A stretch of DNA of 64,000 nucleotides from Dehalobacter sp. CP (GTDB lineage: Bacteria; Bacillota_B; Desulfitobacteriia; Desulfitobacteriales; Syntrophobotulaceae), in assembly GCA_009910795.1 (NCBI GenBank), contig VMEE01000095.1:1-64000 (forward strand), in the 5' to 3' direction. This document shows positions 1 through 10,233 of this stretch, in pieces. Position 1 is the first letter of the stretch. Each line of letters starts with the position of its first letter. A program made the position numbers and the translations under genes. The notes beneath the pieces were generated by a model. That model saw only the letters and a list, made by a program, of their open reading frames with translations, ran no database searches and was not told where the DNA came from.

Positions 1-113
1 ATGATGTCTTCGAATATGCTCAAGCTAACAACATATCTGATGATGATTTTAGGATAATGGTTAACAATGCTCTTTGCGATCTTCTTGGAGTGGATGAGCC
101 TGATTTAATGTAG
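1..113 (+). CDS. C-terminal end of an unrecognised protein (partial)
   Basis: An open frame enters the window (first full codon at base 3) and stops at TAG 111-113. It gives 36 residues rich in Asp, ending in a stretch like NALCDLLGVDEPDLM. No family is recognised from so short a piece. It lies 30 bases upstream of the serine recombinase on the same strand, so it is probably the preceding gene of the same mobile element. Its identity depends on sequence outside the window. Confidence 0.45.
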   Translation, partial: DVFEYAQANNISDDDFRIMVNNALCDLLGVDEPDLM

Positions 114-143
114 CTCACGTCTGAATCTGTTTGACGCTTACCA

Positions 144-1576
144 ATGAACGCAGCAGCTTATGCACGATATTCAACCGATAAACAAAACGAAAATTCCATT
201 GAATCACAACTTGATGCTATCATTAAATATTGTCAAGTTAACAATCACACCATTACCGCCACATTCATTGATGAAGCCACAACAGGGACAAACATTAACC
301 GACCAGGATTTATAAATTTATTGGAAGGTGCAAAGAAACATCAATTTGAATGTGTTGTAATATATGATATTTCAAGAGGTTCAAGGGATGTTGGTGACTG
401 GTTCAACTTCAGGAAAGAAATGCAGCAGCTTAACATCAAGGTTATATCTGCAACTGAAAAGCTGGGTGATATGTCCAACCCCAATGATTTTCTTGTTGAA
501 CTAATCAATGTTGGATTGGGGCAGCACATGGTTCTTCAGACCCGTCAAAAATCAATGGCAGGTGTCGCACAAAGGGCAAAGCAAGGTGTGTTCCTTGGTG
601 GTATTGCTCCCCTTGGTTATGATATTGTGAACGGAAGCTATGTTGTTAATCAATGGGAAGCAGGTTCTGTGAAGCTTATATTTGCCCTGTATGGCATCGG
701 GAAATCTTATAATCATATTATCCAAGAACTTGCTAAGAAAGGCTACAAAGGCAAGCGTGGACAACCCTTAGGGAAGAATTCGTTGAATGCCATTCTCCAA
801 AACGAAAGATACATTGGTGTTTATACCTGGAACAAGCATAAAAACAAGTATATGGGAAAATGGATAGGGGGAACCTTGAACCCCGATATGGTTAAACTTG
901 AAAACTCTATCACTCCGATAATTGATAAGGAAACATGGGAAAGGGTGCAACAAAGAATGAATAATAACAGAAGGAACGCTTCCAATTCTGCTAAAAACAC
1001 ATATTTGCTTTCTGGTTTGATTGAATGCGGTGAATGTGGTGGAACTTATACTGGAAAAACCAACACCAACAGCAAAGGTTATGCAACCAGGTATTATGTT
1101 TGTGGAAATAAATACCGCAATCATTCCTGCAATGCGAAAAACATCAATGCTGATGAAATTGAAACTGCCGTTGTGGCACAATTAAAAAATTATCTACAAA
1201 CAACTGACTTTGGAATTATTGCTGATGAAACACTGAAAGCCTATGAAAGCACGAAAAGCAACCATTCTGAAGAACGCAAGGAATTAGATAAGCTTCAGAA
1301 GGAACTTCAGAACTGCACCAATGCCATTAAAAATGGATTGATATACCCTGAATTAAAAAGTGAAATTGAATCTATTCAGACACGCATTGGAGCATTGAAG
1401 AAAGCTATTTCCACATCTAGCGATATAGTTATTACTCGTGAAATGATTATTGATAAATTGAAAAAAGACGTGGAAAACATCACTGCTGATGATATTCCAC
1501 GTCTTGTAAAAACCTATGTTACAAAAATTAAAGCCCACAATAATGAAATTATCATTACTGGGGGCGTAAACATGCT

Positions 1577-1598
<22 letters not shown>
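144..1598 (+). CDS. large serine recombinase (site-specific integrase)
   Basis: A 484-residue large serine recombinase that would integrate and excise a mobile element. An N-terminal resolvase domain (about 1-145) carries the catalytic serine in YARYSTDK (Ser10). A recombinase domain (about 160-275) follows, then a zinc ribbon with Cys295, Cys298, Cys320 and Cys329, and a coiled coil near 370-425, as usual for this family. The gene faces the tRNA cluster. Its last residues (GCGGRI) are encoded by the antisense of the tRNA-fMet 3' end, and the stop TGA lies inside the tRNA gene. This suggests the recombination junction falls at the tRNA 3' end and that the element extends leftwards out of the window. 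The start ATG at 144 is the first that keeps the whole resolvase domain. Confidence 0.9.
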
Positions 1599-1651
<53 letters not shown>

Positions 1652-1693
1652 ATGTTAAATAAACGTTCCAGCTCGATATCTCCAATTATAGAA

Positions 1694-1777
1694 TGGTGGG
1701 CAGGGATGGATTCGAACCACCGTACCTTTCGGAACAGATTTACAGTCTGCCGCCTTTAACCACTCGGCCACCTACCC
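1694..1777 (-). tRNA. tRNA-Tyr (GTA)
   Basis: An 84-base class II tRNA with a long variable arm, anticodon GTA in a CAGACTGTAAATCTG stem-loop, T-arm GGTTCGAATCC and encoded CCA at 1694-1696. The acceptor stem GGGTAGG/CCTGCCC pairs fully with one G-U. It is the middle gene of the Thr-Tyr-fMet cluster. Confidence 0.95.
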
Positions 1778-1785
1778 ATTTCAAT

Positions 1786-1861
1786 TGGAGCCGACGATGG
1801 GACTCGAACCCGCAACCTGCTGATTACAAATCAGCTGCTCTACCAATTGAGCTACATCGGC
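1786..1861 (-). tRNA. tRNA-Thr (TGT)
   Basis: A 76-base cloverleaf with anticodon TGT in GCTGATTTGTAATCAGC, D-arm TAGCTCAATTGGTAGAGC and encoded CCA at 1786-1788. The acceptor GCCGATG/CGTCGGC pairs fully, with one wobble. The T stem contains one C-A mismatch, so this copy is slightly unusual. It is the first gene of the three-tRNA cluster, lying 118 bases downstream of the sigH stop. Confidence 0.93.
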
Positions 1862-1979
1862 ATTGGACACCAACGTATTGTATCAAAGATTACGGCCACT
1901 TGTCAACAATAAAAGTCATTTTTTTTCTGGAAGAATTTACAAAACAGAGTGTCTAATTTTATTCATATTGTATGGAATT

Positions 1980-2639
1980 TTAGGCCCCTCTGTGCTCCAG
2001 ATACCTTTCCAACTTTCGCTTGACCCGCTGCAGTGCATTGTCAATGGATTTGACATGCCTGTCGAGATCTACGGCAATCTCCTGATAAGATTTGCCTTCA
2101 AGATAGGACATCAGCACTTCCCATTCGAGCGAACTTAAAATTTCGCCCATCTTTTCTTCAATATCGTCAAATTCTTCCCTGCTGATGATCAGTTCCTCGG
2201 GATCCGTGATCTTATTTCCAGAAATAACATCCAAGAGCGTCCTGTCGGAATCCTCATCATAAATAGGTTTGTTCAGCGATACGTACGAATTGAGCGGAAT
2301 ATGCTTTTGTCTGGTAGCCGTCTTGATCGCTGTAATAATCTGCCGAGTTATGCATAACTCGGCAAATGCTCTGAAAGAGGAGAGCTTGTCCCCACGAAAG
2401 TCACGAATTGCTTTATACAGCCCAATCATGCCTTCTTGAATGATATCTTCCCTATCCGCACCGATCAAGAAATACGATCTGGCTTTTGCTCTGACAAAAT
2501 TCTTGTACTTATTGATCAAGTACTCCTGAGCTTCTGCGTCACCGATCTTTGCTAACTCAACTAGTTCCTCATCTGCTATGTACTCATTAGCCTCGAATTC
2601 TTCTGGAATCTCTGTCTGGATACTGTAAGTCAAGTCCAT
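1980..2639 (-). CDS. sigH: RNA polymerase sigma-H factor
   Basis: A 219-residue sigma-70 family protein of the SigH/Spo0H type, which directs early stationary-phase and sporulation transcription. Region 2 includes the segment REDIIQEGMIGLYKAIRDF, and region 4 (about 160-215) carries the helix-turn-helix GKSYQEIAVDLDRHVKSID. Its place directly after rlmB matches the yacP-sigH neighbourhood of many Firmicutes. The start is uncertain: GGAGG sits only one base before the ATG at 2639, but eight bases before an in-frame TTG at 2633, so TTG may be the true start. The gene ends the minus-strand block before the tRNAs. Confidence 0.93.
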   Translation of the reverse strand: MDLTYSIQTEIPEEFEANEYIADEELVELAKIGDAEAQEYLINKYKNFVRAKARSYFLIGADREDIIQEGMIGLYKAIRDFRGDKLSSFRAFAELCITRQIITAIKTATRQKHIPLNSYVSLNKPIYDEDSDRTLLDVISGNKITDPEELIISREEFDDIEEKMGEILSSLEWEVLMSYLEGKSYQEIAVDLDRHVKSIDNALQRVKRKLERYLEHRGA

Positions 2640-2758
2640 CCCTCCCGAAACCGATTCACGAAGGTAACGCTGAAGCCTCCATTATATGCTTATAACAAAA
2701 CAATTATACCTGAAATGCACAAATAGCGTCAAGATGAAGATTGGCGGGATATGGCAGA

Positions 2759-3496
2759 TTAAGTCTGATTTCTCTGTCTCCGTACCTCATACATGATGAT
2801 GGATCCGGCTACGCTGGCATTCAAAGATGAAATTCTGCCACACATTGGTAAGGATATAATTTCATCACAGGTTTCCCGGATCAGTCTACCGAGTCCCTTA
2901 TCCTCTCCGCCAATGACGATGACCCTTGGCCCTTTCAGTCCCGCCTGATAGATATCTTTGCCGCCGGCTTCCGCACCGGATACCCAGCAGCCCTCTTCTT
3001 TGAGATATTTCAGTGTCTGGACAAGATTGCTTACTCTGGCCACAGGCACATATTCCACAGCTCCGGCCGACGTTCTGCCGACAGCAGGTGTGAGTGCGGC
3101 ACTTCTTCTTTTTGGAATGATCACCCCATGAACACCCGCTGCATCGGCAGTCCGAAGAAGAGCTCCTAGATTATGCGGATCCTCGATCTCATCCAGAACA
3201 AGGATAAATGGATCTTCCCCTTTTTGCCTTGCTATCTCCATAATATCGGATGGTTCTGCATATTCTTTGGCAGCAGTAAATGCCACCACTCCCTGATGCT
3301 TTTCTCCGGCAGTATATTTGTCCAGGACAGTATTCTCCACAAATTGGTACGGTATGCCACGCGTTTTAAGCAGATGCAGGATGTCCGAATTTCTTCCCTG
3401 CCCCTTTTCATTTTTGACCAGCACTTTATTTACCGGATTCCCGGATTTGATCAGTTCGGTCACAGCGTTGCGCCCGCACACAATATTTTCTTCCAA
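2759..3496 (-). CDS. rlmB: 23S rRNA 2'-O-methyltransferase RlmB (SpoU/TrmH family)
   Basis: A 245-residue SPOUT methyltransferase expected to 2'-O-methylate the 23S rRNA guanosine at 2251 (E. coli numbering). The N-terminal substrate-binding domain begins CGRNAVTELIKSG. The SpoU motifs appear as NLGALLRTADAAG, VIGGEDKGLG and LNASVAGSI, the knot that binds S-adenosylmethionine. The start codon is TTG at 3496, chosen because AAGGAG lies nine bases upstream. In Firmicutes this gene commonly sits near cysS and mrnC, as here. Confidence 0.93.
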   Translation of the reverse strand: MEENIVCGRNAVTELIKSGNPVNKVLVKNEKGQGRNSDILHLLKTRGIPYQFVENTVLDKYTAGEKHQGVVAFTAAKEYAEPSDIMEIARQKGEDPFILVLDEIEDPHNLGALLRTADAAGVHGVIIPKRRSAALTPAVGRTSAGAVEYVPVARVSNLVQTLKYLKEEGCWVSGAEAGGKDIYQAGLKGPRVIVIGGEDKGLGRLIRETCDEIISLPMCGRISSLNASVAGSIIMYEVRRQRNQT

Positions 3497-3562
3497 AGCC
3501 GGTTTCTCCTTTCGAAAGTTTGTCGTAGCATACTAACCTCTAAAATTTGTATATTACGACGT

Positions 3563-4051
3563 TCACTTTCTTACATATTTTACAACACTGTACTGAATGT
3601 CATTATAAGTTTGCAATTCACCCTCGGACTCAACTCTCCAATTGTCATCTTCATCGACATTCCTAAGATGCTTATCCGCAGGGAATGTGTGCCTGATTTT
3701 TGTCACATACAGTTCATTCAGATAGGGCATGAGCAGCTGAAAAAGTGATTCTCCGCCAATCACACAGATATCGTCCGAAGGGTATTTTTTCAGCTCCTGA
3801 AGCAGGTCCTCCAGCGAATGGCAGATTATAACTCTGTCGTCCTGAAAATCCCTGTTTGTACTCAGGACGATATTGGTTCTGTCCTTCAAAGGTTCTTTCC
3901 CTGGCAATGATTCATAAGTCCCTCTGCCCATGACCGCAACCTTGCCGACGGTCATCTGCTTAAAAAACTTCATATCTTCCGGAATTCTCAGCAGCAGGTC
4001 TCCTTTATAGCCAATACCCCAGTTTTGATCTACCGAAACGATTGCTTTCAT
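3563..4051 (-). CDS. folA: dihydrofolate reductase
   Basis: A 162-residue dihydrofolate reductase, full family length, reducing dihydrofolate with NADPH. It has the N-terminal AIVSVDQNWGIGYKGDLL segment with the catalytic-site region, the MGRGTYESLP cofactor motif and the C-terminal VIGGESLFQLL motif. It lies immediately downstream of a ThyX-type thymidylate synthase. ThyX makes tetrahydrofolate directly, so the enzyme here probably serves de novo folate supply. The ribosome site is AGGGGGCTAAGGA just before the ATG. Confidence 0.93.
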   Translation of the reverse strand: MKAIVSVDQNWGIGYKGDLLLRIPEDMKFFKQMTVGKVAVMGRGTYESLPGKEPLKDRTNIVLSTNRDFQDDRVIICHSLEDLLQELKKYPSDDICVIGGESLFQLLMPYLNELYVTKIRHTFPADKHLRNVDEDDNWRVESEGELQTYNDIQYSVVKYVRK

Positions 4052-4132
4052 TCCTTAGCCCCCTAAAAAATTTCCAGAACGACGCAACAAATCATCTGTG
4101 GATAATAAAATGCTGCATGTGAATCGCAGCCG

Positions 4133-5467
4133 TTACTTTTGCCTGAAACAGAACAGATCTCTTACTTCCTGCTGTTTGCCGCAGGTCATCTTCCCTTCAT
4201 GGCATTTGCTGACCAGACAGGGCGGCAGTGCTTTTTCATAGAGTACACCGGATAATTCTCTGAGGATCTTCAGTTTCTTGACAGCGAGCTTTCTGATTTC
4301 CCACTGGGCGTTTAGGCAGGTCCTTTCCGAGAGCATCTGATTGTCTATCCTCGCATTTGTGGACATAATCATTTTTAAAAGCTGGCAGTTCAGGATAAAC
4401 GGCATAGCTTTGCCCAGCCCCAATTTTTGATAAATCTCCCTGGAAAATGTCCGATAGGCTTCCGTCAGATTTAAGAACTCCTCCAAAAACGGAGAATCGC
4501 GAATGCTGTCCGGAACGATTACCGGTCTTTCTGTGTCGCTGAAAAGGTTACTGAAGTCTTCCCGGAACATTTCCGGCAGACGATGACGGACCTGCTGGTG
4601 ATACGTCACCAAGGAACACATCATCCCAAAAGTGGTCCGGACCTGTTCGGCAATACTTTCATGACCGTAACCAAGCACTCTCTGGACAATTTCTTTCGCC
4701 TTAACTGGAGCTTCCTCCCCCCAGGACAGCAAAACCTCGGAAGACGCCCTGCTTTTGGTGCTGGTCAGAGCGCCCAGACCAGCCTTAATGTCCGGATCCT
4801 GACAACTGGATAATAAGATGAGGTCATCTTCGGGATTAATTCTCGCCAAATCTGTCCGATAGAAGTCCTCAATGATTGTTAATTCTGCCGTACTGTCATA
4901 GTCATCGGGGAACAGCACGCGTAATTCAGCCGGAAGGAAGGCTTCCAGCTCATTTTTCAGGGTCTCGAATATCCCTTCATATTTCCTGTCATTGAATAAA
5001 AGAAAGAACTCCCATAGTTTGTCCCCGGACATCGAAACGGATAGATTCGTCTTTGCCGCGAGCGGCAGTATATAGCGGGCATCTTCAATCGGAATCGCGT
5101 AAAGGTAATGCTCAGGCTTAGGTCTCCCTTTAAACCCGCCTTCCTTTAGTGCACACATTCTGGTATACAGATCCAATGCTTGCTGCCCGAGCTCCAAGGC
5201 TCTGTGGCAATCTTCAGGCGGTAGGTCAGGAAAAGCAAACGCGTCCTGATCAAGCGCCACATATCTTTGACTTTGTTGGACATAGGATGCTTTCAGCTCA
5301 CAGAGCAGCATGCTCTGAACCCGGTTGATACCTTCGGCAACAAAGAATATATTGGCCGTTTTCAGAACTTTCTTTAGTTCCGTGGCGGATATCCCGCTTA
5401 AATGACTCCGTTTAATCCAGGCTGCGACTCGGTCCAGTCCGGTATGTTCAAAGTTCGTGATCTTCAT
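4133..5467 (-). CDS. thyX: tandem-domain ThyX-type flavin-dependent thymidylate synthase
   Basis: A 444-residue protein about twice the length of ordinary ThyX, made of two ThyX-like halves. The C-terminal half keeps GHESIAEQ, RHR, and the NAQWEIR signature but lacks the S-x-x-x-x-S-x-R-Y residues after RHR. The N-terminal half keeps SYVQQSQRY but has no RHR. The two halves therefore carry complementary parts of the family motif. ThyX converts dUMP to dTMP using FAD and methylene-tetrahydrofolate. The start at 5467 is chosen for GGGGGAG seven bases upstream; the open frame runs further, but inside mrnC. It overlaps the mrnC end by 20 bases, so the two are probably translationally coupled. Confidence 0.82.
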   Translation of the reverse strand: MKITNFEHTGLDRVAAWIKRSHLSGISATELKKVLKTANIFFVAEGINRVQSMLLCELKASYVQQSQRYVALDQDAFAFPDLPPEDCHRALELGQQALDLYTRMCALKEGGFKGRPKPEHYLYAIPIEDARYILPLAAKTNLSVSMSGDKLWEFFLLFNDRKYEGIFETLKNELEAFLPAELRVLFPDDYDSTAELTIIEDFYRTDLARINPEDDLILLSSCQDPDIKAGLGALTSTKSRASSEVLLSWGEEAPVKAKEIVQRVLGYGHESIAEQVRTTFGMMCSLVTYHQQVRHRLPEMFREDFSNLFSDTERPVIVPDSIRDSPFLEEFLNLTEAYRTFSREIYQKLGLGKAMPFILNCQLLKMIMSTNARIDNQMLSERTCLNAQWEIRKLAVKKLKILRELSGVLYEKALPPCLVSKCHEGKMTCGKQQEVRDLFCFRQK

Positions 5468-5981
5468 GTTTCGACTCCCCCCGTTTCCCGGTTTCTTCGG
5501 GTAAAGTACCTCTTTCTGTTTTCTTGCTATTTTCTGTCGCCATTGTCTCAAGAATCCCGTCTATGTTGTTTAGAACCGCGCCCATCCGAGTATTTTTGCC
5601 AGTAATATGCCAGTAGCCGATAAGCGCTTCGAAGGCTGTAGAATGCCTGTAGGTGACAACATCAACACTACGTGGATAGTGGCCCTTCGCATTCCGACCC
5701 CTCAGAACAACCTCTGTTTCCGTTTCATCCAGTTCGTTCATGAGATGCCTCAGAATACCTGCTTGCGTTTTGGCCTGTACATAGAAAATAGCCCGCTTAT
5801 GCATGAGTTGTACCTTGGCAATGTCCTGCTCCAGAAGATGCTTGCGTACCCATAATTCGTAAACGGCGTCACCTATATAGGCAAGCAGCAGGATATTAAT
5901 ATCCTGCCACCGTTTATTGATTTGTACCGACCAAATATCCGGCATGCCGTTATCCTGTTCAGGTTCGTTTTGCTTAGGCAA
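5448..5981 (-). CDS. mrnC: Mini-ribonuclease 3
   Basis: A 177-residue Mini-III: an RNase III catalytic domain without the double-stranded RNA-binding domain. It matures 23S rRNA ends in Firmicutes. The RNase III signature is seen as LAYIGDAVYELWVR (about 33-46) with the second acidic cluster in STAFEALIGYWH. The last 35 residues are charged and look disordered. It sits between cysS and thyX, 17 bases after cysS, in the usual cysS-mrnC-rlmB context. Confidence 0.93.
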   Translation of the reverse strand: MPKQNEPEQDNGMPDIWSVQINKRWQDINILLLAYIGDAVYELWVRKHLLEQDIAKVQLMHKRAIFYVQAKTQAGILRHLMNELDETETEVVLRGRNAKGHYPRSVDVVTYRHSTAFEALIGYWHITGKNTRMGAVLNNIDGILETMATENSKKTERGTLPEETGKRGESKHEDHEL

Positions 5982-5998
5982 ATGTTATCATCCCTTAA

Positions 5999-7462
5999 CT
6001 ATTTCAAATACCAGCGGGCACCCTCAGGGGTATCTTCAATCACAATCCCAATTTCTTTAATCCTGTCCCTGATGAGATCCGCAGTCGTCCAGTCCTTGTT
6101 CTTACGGGCATTGGCCCTGATCTCCATCACAAGCTCCATGACCTGGGCCAGTTTTCCGGAATCCTCCTGTAAAACTTCAGCCTCTGCTTCCAGATCAAAT
6201 CCAAGTATCCCAGCCAGCTCTATCAAAGTCTGTGCTGCTTCAGCCAAAGGTTCAGTCTTAATAGAAACTTTGGCAAGGTACGTATTGATTCCTTTGGCCA
6301 GCTCGAATAAGGCTGCATAAGCCTGGGCCGAATTAAAATCATCGTCCATAGCCTGTTCGAAAGCATTCCTGGCCTCCAGACTGGCCTTAGCCATTTCATC
6401 ATCCGCCTTCTGGTTCCGGTTCACAGCAATGATACCGAACGTCATACCCTCTTTACCCTGTGCTTTGCCCAGGGCTTCTTTGGCCAGACGCACGCTGTTT
6501 TTCAGGCGGTCCAGTCCTTTTGAGGCCATGACCAGCTTCTCATCATCAAAATCCAGCGGACTGCGGTAGTGTGTTCCGAGCAGATAAAAACGGATAACAT
6601 CTCCCGGGAATTTTTCGGTAACATCTCTGACCAGAAAGAAATTCCCCAGCGATTTGGACATTTTCTCCTGATTAATAGTAATAAACGCATTATGCATCCA
6701 GTACCGCGCAAACTGCTGGCCCTCCAGACAGCCTTCGGACTGCGCAATTTCATTCTCATGATGCGGAAAAACCAGGTCGCCTCCGCCCCCATGAATATCA
6801 AACCCAGGCCCGAGGTATTTCAAGGACATCGCTGAACATTCAATATGCCAGCCGGGCCTTCCTTTACCCCAGGGGCTCTCCCAGAAAGGTTCTCCCGCTT
6901 TGGCTTTTTTCCATAGCGCAAAATCCATTGGGTTATGCTTCTTGTCATCCACCTCTACACGTGCTCCGGCCTGCATATCTTCAAGCGTCCGGCCGGACAG
7001 CTTGCCGTATCCAGGGAATTTGTCGACAGCAAAATAGACATCCCCGTCAATATTATAGGCTAAGCCCTTTTCCTCCAACCTGCGGATAATGTCAATCATC
7101 TCCGGGATATGTTCCGTGGCTTTCGGGTGGATATCGGCAGGAAGAATATTCAAAGCCTTGGCATCCGTAAAGTACTCATTAATATATTTGCCGGCCAGCG
7201 CTATCGGGTCACAGTCTTCTTCAGCTGCCCGGTTAATAATCTTATCATCGACGTCGGTAAAATTCTGGATATACGTAACGTCAAACCCTTTATGGATCAG
7301 GTAGCGCCTGATCATATCGAATACTACCAGCATCCGGGCATTTCCCAAATGGAAATAATTATACGTCGTAGGGCCGCAGGCGTACATTGAAGCCTTTCCC
7401 GGTTCTCTCGGAACAAACGCTTCTTTGCGGCGTGTAAGTGTATTATATAGTCTAATCGCCAT
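5999..7462 (-). CDS. cysS: cysteinyl-tRNA synthetase
   Basis: A 487-residue class I aminoacyl-tRNA synthetase charging tRNA-Cys. The zinc/ATP-site region [17 protein letters not shown] (HIGH-like motif) is near residue 28, the WHIECSAMS segment with further zinc ligands is mid-protein, and KMSKSLGN is the KMSKS loop. The start at 7462 is chosen because AAGGAGG lies eleven bases upstream; the frame remains open into gltX, but that part is not family-like. No T-box leader is visible in the short gap to gltX. Confidence 0.95.
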   Translation of the reverse strand: MAIRLYNTLTRRKEAFVPREPGKASMYACGPTTYNYFHLGNARMLVVFDMIRRYLIHKGFDVTYIQNFTDVDDKIINRAAEEDCDPIALAGKYINEYFTDAKALNILPADIHPKATEHIPEMIDIIRRLEEKGLAYNIDGDVYFAVDKFPGYGKLSGRTLEDMQAGARVEVDDKKHNPMDFALWKKAKAGEPFWESPWGKGRPGWHIECSAMSLKYLGPGFDIHGGGGDLVFPHHENEIAQSEGCLEGQQFARYWMHNAFITINQEKMSKSLGNFFLVRDVTEKFPGDVIRFYLLGTHYRSPLDFDDEKLVMASKGLDRLKNSVRLAKEALGKAQGKEGMTFGIIAVNRNQKADDEMAKASLEARNAFEQAMDDDFNSAQAYAALFELAKGINTYLAKVSIKTEPLAEAAQTLIELAGILGFDLEAEAEVLQEDSGKLAQVMELVMEIRANARKNKDWTTADLIRDRIKEIGIVIEDTPEGARWYLK

Positions 7463-7481
7463 CACGATTTCCTCCTTGTAC

Positions 7482-8939
7482 TTACTTCGAGTAAGCAGCC
7501 GTTTTCTCCAATCGCCCGTAAATATTTTCTTTACCCAGCAGTTCCATGATCCGGTCGAGATCCGGGCCATGCATCTGCCCCGTAAGCGCAATCCTAACCG
7601 GCATAAATACATCCTTGCCTTTCAGGTTAAGTTCTTTGGTGATCTCTTTTAATATGCTCTTGGCTGCCGGTGCGTCGAGCAGCGCGGCTTCCCGGACCTT
7701 GGCTGCAAAAAGCTTCAGCACTGCCGGTACGGTATCTGCCTTCATAATCGCTTCAGCTTCCTCCGTCAGCACATCAATTTCTGTTCCAATAAAATAATGA
7801 ATATAGGACTTAACCTCGCTTAAGCAGTTGATTTTTTCCTTGACGGCGTCAATAAAGCCGGTCACCCACTGCTGTTCGGCCAAAGAAAGCTCATTCGGAA
7901 AAAGTCCTTTTTCTCTCAAAAACGGCAGCACCAACCGGGCAAGGTCTGCCGAAGAAGTCTGTTTCAGGTAGTGCGCATTGATGTAGTTCAGTTTATTCAA
8001 ATCAAAAACTGCCGGGCTCTTTGATACTTTTTCCAATGAAAATTCTTTCTTGAGTTCTTCGATCGTAAAAAATTCCTGCTCACCGGAAGGCGACCAGCCT
8101 AAAAGCGCGATAAAGTTCACGACGGCCTCCGGCAAATACCCTTTATGGAAATAATCCATGACAGCAGTATCCCCGTCCCGTTTGCTCATCTTCCGCCCTT
8201 CAGTATTCAAAATCAAGGAGATATGGGCAAAATCCGGTACTTTCATTCCAATGGCCTCATAAATTAAGACCTGACGCGGTGTATTGGATAGATGTTCTTC
8301 TCCTCTGACGACATGCGTGATGCCCATCAGGACATCGTCGATGACCACGGCATAATTGTATGTTGGGATTCCATCTGATTTGACAATGATATAATCCCCG
8401 ATGCCATTACTTTCAAAAACGACTTTCCCTCTGACCAGGTCATTGATCACGATATCCTGGCCTTCCGGCACTCGGAAGCGGACAACAGGTTTCCTTCCTT
8501 CCGCTTCATAAGCCTGGCGTTGTTCTGCGGTCAGCGTCCGGCATTTTCCGAGATAGCGCGGGGTCTCCCCACGGGCACTCAGCTCCTGACGCTCCTGTTC
8601 CAGTTCTTCTTCCGAACAGTAGCACAGGTAAGCATGTCCGCTCTGAAGAAGCTTATCCGTGTATTCACGGTATGTATCGAGCCTTTCCGTCTGCCTGTAA
8701 GGGCCGGAATCTCCGCCGGCGTCTATCCCCTCGTCCCAGGTGATCCCCAGCCAGTGCAGCGCTTTCATGATATCCTGTTCCGATTCCCGGCTCGACCGTT
8801 CCAGGTCGGTATCCTCTATCCTAAAGACAAAGGTCCCACCTTTGCCTCTTGTAAACAAATAATTAAAAAGAGCTGACCTTGCTCCTCCGATATGCAGGGG
8901 ACCGGTCGGGCTTGGAGCAAACCTTACTTTCACCGTCAT
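7482..8939 (-). CDS. gltX: glutamyl-tRNA synthetase
   Basis: A 485-residue class I synthetase charging tRNA-Glu. It has [15 protein letters not shown] (HIGH motif) at the N terminus, [11 protein letters not shown] and [11 protein letters not shown] (KMSKS). No GatCAB gene is in view, so whether it is discriminating cannot be told. Two in-frame ATGs lie at 8948 and 8939. GAGG is only two bases from the first and eleven from the second, so 8939 is preferred. It is followed after 19 bases by cysS. Confidence 0.94.
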   Translation of the reverse strand: MTVKVRFAPSPTGPLHIGGARSALFNYLFTRGKGGTFVFRIEDTDLERSSRESEQDIMKALHWLGITWDEGIDAGGDSGPYRQTERLDTYREYTDKLLQSGHAYLCYCSEEELEQERQELSARGETPRYLGKCRTLTAEQRQAYEAEGRKPVVRFRVPEGQDIVINDLVRGKVVFESNGIGDYIIVKSDGIPTYNYAVVIDDVLMGITHVVRGEEHLSNTPRQVLIYEAIGMKVPDFAHISLILNTEGRKMSKRDGDTAVMDYFHKGYLPEAVVNFIALLGWSPSGEQEFFTIEELKKEFSLEKVSKSPAVFDLNKLNYINAHYLKQTSSADLARLVLPFLREKGLFPNELSLAEQQWVTGFIDAVKEKINCLSEVKSYIHYFIGTEIDVLTEEAEAIMKADTVPAVLKLFAAKVREAALLDAPAAKSILKEITKELNLKGKDVFMPVRIALTGQMHGPDLDRIMELLGKENIYGRLEKTAAYSK

Positions 8940-9045
8940 AATCGACATAACCTCATTTCTACTTCGTACTGCTTGTCTTCATCAAGTATTAATAAAATAC
9001 AAGATATAAAAAAATAAAAATAATAGCGTTTAATATTATATCAGG

Positions 9046-10233
9046 TCATACAGGCAAAAGACAAACGATTGCCTGGGAACTGATTCCTTCTTCTCTGCCC
9101 TCGAAGCCCAGGTACTCCGTCGTCGTTGCTTTGATCGATATACAGTCCGGACTTGCGTTCAGAATCTCAGCAAGATTCCTTCTCATCTGCGCAATATAAG
9201 GCAATACTTTCGGTTTTTGAGTAACAATAATACTATCCAGATTCCCAAGCCTGTAGCCTTCGCCTTGCGCAAGCTTTACAACTTCAGCCAGCAATGCCAG
9301 ACTGGAAATGCCCTTGTACCGGGCATCGCTGTCGGGAAAATGTTTGCCAATATCACCAAGCGCACAAGCCCCGAGAATCGCATCCATTACGGCATGCGTC
9401 AGAACATCCGCATCAGAATGCCCCAAAAGTCCTTTGTCATGGGGAATTTCTACTCCGCCCAGAATCAACGTCCGTCCCTCAACCAGTGCATGGACATCGT
9501 AGCCCAGTCCCATCTTCATTTGAGGCACCTCTCTTCTTCTGTGCAGGATGGACTCCGCCCAAAGCATATCTTCAGGCGTGGTCACCTTGATATTCTCGTA
9601 ACTGCCTTCAACAACCCTGACCGGTAAGCCCTGCCACTCAAACAGAGAAGCATCGTCCGTGGCCAGGTACTGCTGTTCAAAGGCAAGTTTGTGTACTTTT
9701 TCTAAAAGGTTCCGGTTAAAAATCTGCGGTGTCTGAATCGCCCGAAGCTGTTCCCGCGGGGGTGTTTCCATAACTTGGCCCTGAGTATCCACCTTTTTCA
9801 CAGTATCTTTCAAAGGTACAGCCATGACAGCCGCTTCAGAGTCAGCCGTTTTTTCAAGAAAACGGTTCAGATCATCCAGTGTTAATAAGGGTCGGGCACC
9901 GTCATGGACGATCACGCTGTCCACTTCAGGACTTAAGGACTGAAGCGCCCGGTAAACGGATTCCTGCCTTTCGGCGCCTCCCTCAACCACTGCCGTCACC
10001 TTTTTCAGGTTGTATTCTTCCATCAATTTTTTAATTGTCAAAATATCTACCCTTGCCGCAGGAATAATGATTTCTTTAATTAGCGGACAAAGTTCCAGCG
10101 TTTTTAGAGTAAAAACAAGGATAGGGGTCCCGGCAAGTTCAAGCAGAAGCTTGTTGCCTTGACCCCCCATCCTTTTTCCCCGCCCGGCGGCAGGTACAAT
10201 AGCCGCAATATTAGCCGAATGCATTAAACTCAT
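9046..10233 (-). CDS. ispDF: bifunctional IspD-IspF isoprenoid enzyme
   Basis: A 395-residue fusion of two enzymes of the methylerythritol phosphate pathway. The N-terminal IspD domain (about 1-230) has the nucleotide-binding [13 protein letters not shown] and VHDGARPL motifs. The IspF domain (about 238-395) starts at GLGYDVHAL and has [15 protein letters not shown], with the metal-binding Asp and His residues. The start at 10233 has GAGGAG seven bases upstream and overlaps the yacL end by 23 bases. Fusions of these enzymes are known in several bacteria, so this is not novel. Confidence 0.95.
   Translation of the reverse strand: MSLMHSANIAAIVPAAGRGKRMGGQGNKLLLELAGTPILVFTLKTLELCPLIKEIIIPAARVDILTIKKLMEEYNLKKVTAVVEGGAERQESVYRALQSLSPEVDSVIVHDGARPLLTLDDLNRFLEKTADSEAAVMAVPLKDTVKKVDTQGQVMETPPREQLRAIQTPQIFNRNLLEKVHKLAFEQQYLATDDASLFEWQGLPVRVVEGSYENIKVTTPEDMLWAESILHRRREVPQMKMGLGYDVHALVEGRTLILGGVEIPHDKGLLGHSDADVLTHAVMDAILGACALGDIGKHFPDSDARYKGISSLALLAEVVKLAQGEGYRLGNLDSIIVTQKPKVLPYIAQMRRNLAEILNASPDCISIKATTTEYLGFEGREEGISSQAIVCLLPV

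Noticed and set aside
1693..1956. Plus-strand ORF across tRNA-Tyr and tRNA-Thr
   Set aside because: Its residues (such as GRDGFEPP and RRWDSNPQPADYKS) are the known translation artefact of antisense tRNA genes.
9046..10233. IspD-IspF fusion as a novelty
   Set aside because: Fused IspDF enzymes are already known in several bacterial groups.
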